This document shows, one piece after another, positions 8,108 through 14,829 of a stretch of DNA of 64,000 nt; positions within the stretch are counted from its first letter, which is position 1, and each line of letters starts with the position of its first letter. This DNA comes from Rubritalea tangerina. GTDB taxonomy: Bacteria > Verrucomicrobiota > Verrucomicrobiia > Verrucomicrobiales > Akkermansiaceae. The position numbers and the translations under genes were made by a program. The DNA is taken from the NCBI RefSeq assembly GCF_042683245.1, contig NZ_JBHUJB010000033.1, forward strand, positions 1 through 64,000, written 5' to 3'. The notes beneath the pieces are model-generated. The model did not search any database and was not told the DNA's origin. It saw only the letters and a program-made list of their open reading frames with translations.

Positions 8108-8782
8108 ATGGAACCAGATGGTTGGGCAATTGAGCTAAAGGACATTCGCTTTGCGTGGGAGCGCGAGGTGGTGCTGGAGCTTGACGCATTTGAGGTGGCG
8201 CGGGGTGAGAAGGTTTTTGTGGGGGGGCCTAGTGGGTGTGGTAAGAGCTCGTTGTTGAGTCTGTTATCTGGGGTGGCGGCCCCTCAATCCGGTGAGGTGA
8301 AGATGCTGGGGCGCGAGATTGGCAAGATGGGTGCTGCGGGAAGGGATCGATTTAGGGCGGACCATGTGGGGTATATTTTTCAGATCTTCAATTTGGTGCC
8401 TTTTTTGTCGGTTGAGGAGAATGTGACATTGCCATTGCGGTATTCAAAGCGGAGGGCTAGTCGTGTGGATCAGCCAAAAGCTGAGGCGCAACGTTTGTTA
8501 GATCACCTCGGCATGGGGGAGTTTTTGGGTAGGCAAGTGACTGATCTAAGTGTTGGCCAGCAACAACGAGTAGCGGCGGCTAGGGCTTTGATTGGTCGGC
8601 CTGAGATTATTTTAGCGGACGAGCCGACTTCGGCATTAGACCGCGAGAGTGGAGAGGGATTTATTGAATTGATGTTCCAGGAATGTGAGCAAGCTGGGAT
8701 CAGCATCGTATTTGTGAGCCATGATGCTGGGTTATCTTCTCGGTTTGATAGGGCGATTCAATTGGAGAGGAGGGGGGGGTGA
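8108..8782 (+). CDS. ABC transporter ATP-binding protein (LolD/MacB type)
   Basis: A 224-residue ATPase with a complete set of motifs: Walker A GGPSGCGKSS, signature LSVGQQQR, Walker B IILADEPTSALD and the switch histidine in FVSHD. It belongs to the MacB/LolD/FtsE group that pairs with FtsX-like permeases. Its stop overlaps the permease start (GTGA at 8779), and the permease is followed by a DUF3299 gene with a 4-base overlap, so the three form one translationally coupled unit. That partner set suggests metal or envelope transport rather than lipoprotein sorting (inference). Confidence 0.9.
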   Translation: MEPDGWAIELKDIRFAWEREVVLELDAFEVARGEKVFVGGPSGCGKSSLLSLLSGVAAPQSGEVKMLGREIGKMGAAGRDRFRADHVGYIFQIFNLVPFLSVEENVTLPLRYSKRRASRVDQPKAEAQRLLDHLGMGEFLGRQVTDLSVGQQQRVAAARALIGRPEIILADEPTSALDRESGEGFIELMFQECEQAGISIVFVSHDAGLSSRFDRAIQLERRGG

Positions 8783-10092
8783 GTCCGTATACTTTATCGA
8801 TAAAGAGCATGCGGCACCGTTTGGGTTCTGTGTTGATCACAGTGATGTCGTTAGCTTTAGGAGTGGCTTTGTTGTTAGGTGTGGAGCGGATGCGCAGTGA
8901 GGCGCGCTACGGGTTCACGAACACGATTTCAGGCACTGATTTGATTGTGGGGGCGCGTTCGGGGTCGGTCTCCTTGTTACTGAGTTCGGTATTTCACATT
9001 GGCAATGTGACGGACAATGTGAGTTGGGAGACATTCAAGAAGATTGAGAGAAACCCGAAGGTTGCGTGGACGATACCACTATCATTGGGTGACACGCATA
9101 GGGGCTATACGGTTTTAGGGACGAGTGATGCCTACTTTGAGCATTACCAGTATGCACAGAAGCGTTCGTTAGGGATTGCGGAAGGTGAGAGGATGAAGGG
9201 CACGTATGATGCGGTACTTGGGGCAGAAGTGGCACGCAGCCTAGGTTATGGTTTAGGTCAGGAGATTATTTTGGCGCATGGGAGTGGTGCGATTAGTTTT
9301 GTGGAGCATAGCGAGGATCCATTTACTGTGGTGGGGATCTTGGAGCCTACTGGCACGCCTGTAGATCAGACTGTGCATGTTTTGTTAGAAGGTTATGAGG
9401 CAATCCACAAAAACTTTCACAGTGGGGAGGGGCATGTGCACCATGAGGGTTGTAAGCATCCGAGTCACAAGAAATCGGCATCGAGTTTGGATGCGTTTGA
9501 TGCGCTTTTGGAGGGTGGTGTGGAGGAAGATCTGACACCGACGGAGATTACGGCATTTTTGGTAGGGATGAAGTCACGAGCGGATGCGGTGATGTTACAG
9601 CGAGCGATCAACGTGCATGAGGGTGAGGCGTTGACGGCGGTTCTTCCTGGGGTGGCTTTGATGGAGTTATGGCAGGTGGTAGGAGTTGTGGAGAAGGTGT
9701 TAATGGTTATTTCGATTTTAGTTTTGGCGGTATCCTTGGCATCGATGTTTGGGGCCTTGATGATGAGCATCAAGGAGCGCAGGCGTGAGGTGGCGATTTT
9801 ACGTTCGGTGGGTGCACGGCCGAGGCATATTTTGAGTTTGGTGATAGGAGAAGCGGCGGTGGTGACATTGGCATCTTTGCTTGTGGGCTTGGTTTTTTTT
9901 TATGGGGCGATGTTCTTGGCCCGTCCGGTGATTCAGGAGCGAGTGGGGCTATGGATTGAGGTGAGTGCGCCGACATCGATTGAATGGATGATGATGGGGG
10001 TGATCTTTTGTGCTGGTGTGATGACGGCGCTTCTTCCAGCATGGATGGGTTATCGCAAGTCACTTGCGGATGGATTGACTATCAAATTATGA
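8779..10092 (+). CDS. FtsX-like ABC permease with His-rich periplasmic loop
   Basis: A 437-residue MacB/LolC-type permease. It has one N-terminal membrane helix (SVLITVMSLALGVALLLGV), a large periplasmic domain, then three C-terminal helices around residues 295-430, with the conserved KERRREVAILRSVGARPRH before the third. Residues about 210-232 of the periplasmic domain hold eight His and one Cys (for example HVHHEGCKHPSH), a likely metal-binding loop. The start is GTG, overlapping the ATPase stop. The His-rich loop and the adjacent DUF3299 gene set it apart from ordinary lipoprotein-releasing permeases. Confidence 0.86.
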   Translation: MSPYTLSIKSMRHRLGSVLITVMSLALGVALLLGVERMRSEARYGFTNTISGTDLIVGARSGSVSLLLSSVFHIGNVTDNVSWETFKKIERNPKVAWTIPLSLGDTHRGYTVLGTSDAYFEHYQYAQKRSLGIAEGERMKGTYDAVLGAEVARSLGYGLGQEIILAHGSGAISFVEHSEDPFTVVGILEPTGTPVDQTVHVLLEGYEAIHKNFHSGEGHVHHEGCKHPSHKKSASSLDAFDALLEGGVEEDLTPTEITAFLVGMKSRADAVMLQRAINVHEGEALTAVLPGVALMELWQVVGVVEKVLMVISILVLAVSLASMFGALMMSIKERRREVAILRSVGARPRHILSLVIGEAAVVTLASLLVGLVFFYGAMFLARPVIQERVGLWIEVSAPTSIEWMMMGVIFCAGVMTALLPAWMGYRKSLADGLTIKL

Positions 10093-10781
10093 AACGCGCG
10101 CATTTTCTATCAGCCATTGTTGGTGTAGGGTTCTTTGTTGGTTCGGCTTTTGCGGAGGAGGCGAGGAAGATTGAGTGGGATGGGATGAAAGCGACGTATG
10201 AGTTTGATGATCCGTTTGTGGATTTGACGAGTGAGCAACTGATGAACTTATCGATGGTGGCGCGCGTTCGGATGCTTGAGGAGCGAGCGAAGGAGACGGG
10301 TAAGCCAGTGAGTGAGGAAATGCTAAAGGAGAAGCGTGCCTCAGAGAAGCTGCTGAAAGATCAGAAGGTCGACATTGATGGTTTGCTGGCGAAGCGTGAT
10401 GAGATTCGGGAGCAACGTAAGAAGCGTGCGAATATGGGGGTGGAGGAACTGGATGGGAAGTTGGTGAGTTTACCAGGTTTTGTGTTGCCGTTGGAGTTTG
10501 ACGGTAAGAAGGTCAAAGAGTTTTTATTGGTTCCGTGGGTGGGGGCATGCATTCACACGCCACCACCACCGCCGAATCAGATTGTGCACGTTATTGTGGC
10601 GGAGCCATTTGCGACGAAGGGGACCTTTGAGGCGGTGACCATTACGGGAAAGATGCAACTCAAGAAGCAAGTGCGTGAGCTTTTCTTAGTGGATGGGACG
10701 GCAGATATTAATATGAGTTATGCGATGGAGTCGGCGGCAGTGGAGAAGTATGAGGCGCCAGGTGGAGGAGAAAAAAAATAG
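10089..10781 (+). CDS. DUF3299 domain exported protein
   Basis: About 230 residues with an N-terminal signal peptide (AIVGVGFFVGSAFAEE), a charged helical middle region and a C-terminal DUF3299 domain marked by LVSLPGFVLPLEF and VPWVGACIHTPPPPPNQ, which is the family hallmark. DUF3299 genes are known next to ABC permeases and zinc-regulated genes in other proteobacteria-type clusters; the biochemical role is not established. The ATG at 10089 overlaps the permease stop by 4 bases and starts the signal peptide directly. An earlier in-frame extension lies inside the permease gene and is unlikely. Confidence 0.83.
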   Translation: MKRAHFLSAIVGVGFFVGSAFAEEARKIEWDGMKATYEFDDPFVDLTSEQLMNLSMVARVRMLEERAKETGKPVSEEMLKEKRASEKLLKDQKVDIDGLLAKRDEIREQRKKRANMGVEELDGKLVSLPGFVLPLEFDGKKVKEFLLVPWVGACIHTPPPPPNQIVHVIVAEPFATKGTFEAVTITGKMQLKKQVRELFLVDGTADINMSYAMESAAVEKYEAPGGGEKK

Positions 10782-10858
10782 GATTTTTTTCTGAGTGATT
10801 GAATAAAGGCGGGTGGGGTGCCGTCGAAGTAAGCGAACTAAAGAAAAGAGATTCGCTT

Positions 10859-11233
10859 ATGAAAACATTATTTTATCCCGTATTTGTATTTGCCTTGGCG
10901 GCATTTTTTGCACCTCAGGCATTGGAGGCGCGCAGTTGTTCGAGTCACAGCAGCTACACCTATGTGAGTGGGTACACCAGTTGTGGATGTCCGATATACA
11001 CGAAGCGTGTGGTTCGCTATTACGACTGTCATGGGCATCCGGTGTACGGGTATTACCGCCAGCCTGTCACGCACCGCTGTAAGCGCAGTCACGGCCATCA
11101 TCATCATGCGCGTCAGGTGAGAGACTGTAAGACATATCGCTACAATCACGCTTCATTGAAGAGTTACAAGCCACGCTATAGTAGCAGCTGTGGCAGCAGA
11201 AGCAGTTATCGCTATAGCTATGTCAGGCGTTAG
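10859..11233 (+). CDS. Small exported His/Cys/Tyr-rich protein
   Basis: About 124 residues. ATG 10859 follows a purine-rich stretch (AAAGAAAAGAG) and starts a clean signal peptide (TLFYPVFVFALAAFFAPQALEA). The mature part is dominated by Tyr, Ser, Arg, His and Cys, with CGCPIYTKRVVRYYDCHGHP, CKRSHGHHHHA and repeated SYRYSY-like endings. I recognise no family. The composition suggests metal binding and possibly disulfide or tyrosine cross-linking in the envelope. It lies 77 bases after the DUF3299 gene on the same strand, and a terminator-like hairpin follows at 11318. Confidence 0.65.
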   Translation: MKTLFYPVFVFALAAFFAPQALEARSCSSHSSYTYVSGYTSCGCPIYTKRVVRYYDCHGHPVYGYYRQPVTHRCKRSHGHHHHARQVRDCKTYRYNHASLKSYKPRYSSSCGSRSSYRYSYVRR

Positions 11234-11317
11234 AGCCAATGGTGGCACGGCATAGTGCCGAGTCAGAGAAGTTCTCATTAAAAATGGATTTTGCTTCAAG
11301 GTGTGTACGTGAAGTAA

Positions 11318-11354
11318 AAGGGGGAGCCTTGGGAGGGGCTTCCCCTTATTTTTT
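11318..11354 (+). terminator. Rho-independent terminator
   Basis: AAGGGGGAGCC pairs with GGCTTCCCCTT (one G-T pair) across an 8-base loop, followed by ATTTTTT. It sits after the small His/Cys-rich gene and ends the metal-cluster transcription unit. Confidence 0.8.
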
Positions 11355-11439
11355 GAGTAAAGGTCGGGTGGTGGGTGACACGGCTGAAGTGGCTTTGGTA
11401 TTGCTATGGCGGGATTATTTTGGCATTTGGTGAGGTCCT

Positions 11440-12606
11440 ATGTTCAAAGCTGGTTGTGTACTTTCTTTCTCTTTATTGCTGATGATTGGTGGTCAGATGG
11501 TGGGATCTGCGGCGGAAGTGGGGAGGAAGCAGACGGGGGTTAAGGGCTTATTGGTGATGGATTTGGGGAATGGTGAGTATGCAGGTACCGCTTCTCAAAT
11601 GAATGCGACTGTTATTAAGAAACCGAGTTTGGAGAGTTTAGAGGTAGCCTTTAACCAAGATGTGGGTGAGCTGATGTCGAAGGCGACAAAGGAGGTGGTG
11701 AAATTCATCAATGTACGCCATGACGAGGTGCCTGTGGGGTACCGGGTAGAGTTTGCCTTTGCCGACCAGTACTCACCGAAGGATGGTCCATCGGCGGCAG
11801 TGGCGACAGCATTAATGTTAGAGTCAATTATCACGGGAGTGGAGTTGGCGGACGACTTTGCAGTGACGGGCGACATGAATGCTACTGGGGCCGTGCGTCC
11901 GGTGGGAGGGGTGATGTCTAAGGTGCGAGGGGCATCAAAGAAGTGTAAGGTGGTAGCGATTCCTGAGGCGAATGTATCTGCGATTCGGGACGCGTATATC
12001 ATTGAGGGGCCGAGTTATTTGTCGGCAATTCAGATTTTTTCTATCAAGAATTTTGATCAAGCGTATGCATTGGCGGGTGAGCGTGGGCTTGAGACTGAGA
12101 AGGCGATTGCTGATTTTTCTGCGGTGCAGAAGGCACTCCGGAAGAACCCAAAGTATGTATACAATGGGAAGGTCAAGGCGAAGCTCAAAGAGGTGTTAGA
12201 TGTGATGCCAAATCATGTGTCGGCGAAGTTATTACTGCAACATGGGATGAAGCAGGGGCCGAAGAAGTTATCCTTGAGTGGTTCGATTGTGGCGATTGAT
12301 TCGGCAGCGGTAGATTTTTCAAAGATGTTGAAGAATCAGCAGTTTGTTGAGAGTGGGGGGAGTGGCGATGTGTTGTTTAGTTTGATCAGTGACTTGAGGA
12401 AGCTGAAGCACAAGGTGGATCCACGCACGCGTGAGTATTGTGACAGTTACATTGATTTAGCTGAGCATGTGAAGTTGGTGCGAGGAAAGAAGGTTTGGAC
12501 GCCGCAGAATGAGCGGGAGTTGCGAGCTGCGATTAGGGAGATGACGTCAGCTCGTGATGAATTGCTGAAGGATCGAGCAGTGCGTGAGGAACTGATGGAA
12601 GACTAG
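11440..12606 (+). CDS. Exported stand-alone Lon-type (S16) protease domain protein
   Basis: A 388-residue protein with an N-terminal signal peptide (LSFSLLLMIGGQMVGSAA), a Lon proteolytic domain (about residues 60-215) and a helical C-terminal region. The Ser of PKDGPSAA (Ser118) and the Lys of GGVMSKVRGA (Lys161) are 43 residues apart, the same spacing as the Ser-Lys dyad of E. coli Lon (679/722). There is no AAA ATPase domain, so it would cleave without ATP-driven unfolding and on the periplasmic side. The substrate is unknown. It is convergent with the sulfatase gene, and the two stop codons overlap at 12603-12606. Confidence 0.8.
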   Translation: MFKAGCVLSFSLLLMIGGQMVGSAAEVGRKQTGVKGLLVMDLGNGEYAGTASQMNATVIKKPSLESLEVAFNQDVGELMSKATKEVVKFINVRHDEVPVGYRVEFAFADQYSPKDGPSAAVATALMLESIITGVELADDFAVTGDMNATGAVRPVGGVMSKVRGASKKCKVVAIPEANVSAIRDAYIIEGPSYLSAIQIFSIKNFDQAYALAGERGLETEKAIADFSAVQKALRKNPKYVYNGKVKAKLKEVLDVMPNHVSAKLLLQHGMKQGPKKLSLSGSIVAIDSAAVDFSKMLKNQQFVESGGSGDVLFSLISDLRKLKHKVDPRTREYCDSYIDLAEHVKLVRGKKVWTPQNERELRAAIREMTSARDELLKDRAVREELMED

Positions 12607-14057
12607 TTCTGTGGGGGGGATTTGATTTGGCGTAGGACTTCGGCTTTTAGTTGTTGGATTTGTTTGGCGCGTTTTTTTTGTTGGGTGTAGCCGTATTGTT
12701 GGAAGTATTGGGAAATGGCTGGGGGGTCATGGCGTTGGCCAAGGTCTTTGGATTGTAGCATCCATTGCTTGAGTTGATTTTGTAGGGCAATGGCGTGGGA
12801 TTGGTAGTTTGGGTGTGTGGCGAGGTTGTGCATTTCATTTGGGTCCTTATTGAGGTCGTAGAGTTCCTGAATGGGGAGTGGTGTGAGGAGTTGAGATTGG
12901 GGGTGGGTGAGTTGATGTTTCTCAGCGAGGGGTGGGAGGAGGTGGTAGAGCGGGTGTGTGGCTCTTCGGTAGTAGGTGCTGGAGTCACGGATATTCCCAG
13001 CTGGTTTAAAGTGTTGGATCCATTTGAAATCATGGGTGCGTATGGCGCGGCTGCAGGTATTGATATTGCCAACGCGATCGATGGCTGTGATGAGAAAGGA
13101 GCGCGGTGGTGAGCCATCGAGAAAGCGGCGTCCTTGGATCCATGTTGGCAAGGGTGTGTTAGTCCAAGAGAGGGTTTCAGCTACGAGGTCGATGCTGCTG
13201 ATGAGGTTTCTGTTAGTGGTGGCTGGTTGGTAGTGAGGGGCTTTGTGTTGATAGGCTTTGGGGATATGGATGATGAGTGGGATGTGGGTACCTGAGTCGT
13301 AGAGCCAATTTTTAGCGCGGAGCATGGGTCGGCCGTGGTCGGAGAGGAAGACGACGATGGTGGACTCGAGCAAGTTTTGTTGTTTGAGCTCGGCGAGGAC
13401 TTTGCCGACGATGGTGTCGGTTTTGAGGATTTCTGTGAGGTATCCTGACCAATCGTGCTGGGTGACGGGGTGGTTAGGGTAGTAGGGTGGGATGTTCAGT
13501 TTCGAGGAATTAACATTGGAGGAGACATGTTTGAAGGGGCGGTGGCTTTCTGAGATGTGGAGTTGGCCGAAGAAGGGAGGTTTGGATGTGAGAGTTTTCC
13601 AGCTGTGGGTGTTCCATGGGTTTTTAGAGCATTTGAAGAGCCAATCATCTTTACCAGTACCGGCGCCGAAAGCGGCTTTGATATTGCCGGTGGTGTAACC
13701 TTGTTGTTGGAGCAGGAGGGGGAGTGGGAGGACTGCGCTTGGGAGCACGGGCTTCAGAGGTTCGCTGTAGCGCATGTGGTGGGCACCCAGTGAGGTCTGA
13801 TAGACTCCTGTGGCGAGTGCAGTGCGGCTTGGTGAGCAGGCGGGGGCGGTGACATGGACGTTATCGAAGCGCGTGCCACGGTGTGCTAGGGTGTCTAGGT
13901 TTGGGGTGTGGATAGCTTGATTACCGTAGCATGAGAGGTCGGGGGACATGTCTTCGGCAATGATCCAGAGGATATTGGGCTTCGGGCTGGCATGGCCGAA
14001 GGAGTGAAGGAGGAGGCTGAGCAGAAAGCTGGAGAGAGGATATAGGTAGCGCTTCAT
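12603..14057 (-). CDS. Sulfatase (N-sulfoglucosamine sulfohydrolase-like)
   Basis: A 484-residue exported sulfatase (alkaline phosphatase superfamily). It has a signal peptide, the metal site start NILWIIAEDMSPDL and the formylglycine motif CSPSR at Cys74, converted by a maturation enzyme not present in this window. Later motifs FLSDHGRPM and THIPLIIHIP fit the S1 sulfatase group near heparan N-sulfatases. It probably desulfates a marine or host polysaccharide in the periplasm or outside (inference). It is last in the minus-strand cluster, 49 bases after the PAP2 gene, and its stop overlaps the convergent Lon-type gene. Confidence 0.87.
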   Translation of the reverse strand: MKRYLYPLSSFLLSLLLHSFGHASPKPNILWIIAEDMSPDLSCYGNQAIHTPNLDTLAHRGTRFDNVHVTAPACSPSRTALATGVYQTSLGAHHMRYSEPLKPVLPSAVLPLPLLLQQQGYTTGNIKAAFGAGTGKDDWLFKCSKNPWNTHSWKTLTSKPPFFGQLHISESHRPFKHVSSNVNSSKLNIPPYYPNHPVTQHDWSGYLTEILKTDTIVGKVLAELKQQNLLESTIVVFLSDHGRPMLRAKNWLYDSGTHIPLIIHIPKAYQHKAPHYQPATTNRNLISSIDLVAETLSWTNTPLPTWIQGRRFLDGSPPRSFLITAIDRVGNINTCSRAIRTHDFKWIQHFKPAGNIRDSSTYYRRATHPLYHLLPPLAEKHQLTHPQSQLLTPLPIQELYDLNKDPNEMHNLATHPNYQSHAIALQNQLKQWMLQSKDLGQRHDPPAISQYFQQYGYTQQKKRAKQIQQLKAEVLRQIKSPPQN

Positions 14058-14106
14058 ATACTATGATGAAGTGCCAGAGCTGGGGGGATTGGACAAAAAA
14101 GTGGGT

Positions 14107-14829
14107 TTACCACTCGCTTTGGGCGTGAGCGATAAGTGTTTTAAAGTCTGGATTTTGCAGCCATTCTTTTACCAAGGACTGGGCGAGAGTGAATCCAGCT
14201 TGTGAGTCTGAGGCATAATGGACGCCGGCTATTTCTCTATTATGGGCGATAGATTTGGCAGATTTCACGAGTGCGTTTTTTTGCTGTGGTTGGAGTTCAG
14301 CGAGCAGCAAAGCGAAGGTCATCGCCTGGGTGGCATGGCCTGATGGGTAGGCTGGATGTTTGGGGTTTGGTATAGAAGTACGGAGGGAGGTTTCTAGGTA
14401 GGATGGGCGGACTCGGTTGAAGTGTGCTTTGAAGTAGAAGACGACCTTTGCGAGTTCTAGGTTCGCGTTGTGCAGGAGTTGGTATGTATGCGGTTTCTCT
14501 AACTTGGCTGCAGGGCTGAGTGGGAAGTAGTTGAGGTATTGGTGGCCTGAGGGTTTGATCTCCTGTTTGATCTGTTTGGTATCCGCGGGGGTACGCAATG
14601 TCTGAAGTTTGAGCAGATTGTTGAGCTCCTTACGGGTTTCGGAGCTTGTGTTAGACGGGGGTGGAGTAGGGAGGAATCGGGTTTGCCAGTTTGGGTTAAG
14701 AAAGCGGGGATTTTCTTTGGAGGCTTGGAGGTACTTCGGGTTCCAATTTTGGGTATTTGAGAACACGAGGTTTTCGCTCGCGGAGAGTGAGGTAGCGAGA
14801 GTGAGAGTGAAGAAAAATGAACGGATCAT
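14107..14829 (-). CDS. PAP2-family acid phosphatase (class A type)
   Basis: About 240 residues with a signal peptide (SFFFTLTLATSLSASE). The three PAP2 motifs are present: KAHFNRVRP, YPSGHATQ, and SIAHNREIAGVHYASD with the catalytic His. A single domain without extra membrane helices fits periplasmic non-specific class A acid phosphatases. The ATG at 14829 is chosen because it begins the signal peptide and overlaps the stop of the upstream VWA gene by 4 bases (ATGA). An in-frame extension to 14889 lies wholly within that gene and is unlikely. Confidence 0.85.
   Translation of the reverse strand: MIRSFFFTLTLATSLSASENLVFSNTQNWNPKYLQASKENPRFLNPNWQTRFLPTPPPSNTSSETRKELNNLLKLQTLRTPADTKQIKQEIKPSGHQYLNYFPLSPAAKLEKPHTYQLLHNANLELAKVVFYFKAHFNRVRPSYLETSLRTSIPNPKHPAYPSGHATQAMTFALLLAELQPQQKNALVKSAKSIAHNREIAGVHYASDSQAGFTLAQSLVKEWLQNPDFKTLIAHAQSEW

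Noticed and set aside
11239..11433. A 64-codon open frame after the small His/Cys-rich gene
   Set aside because: It runs through the terminator hairpin at 11318-11354, has no ribosome binding site and its translation looks random.
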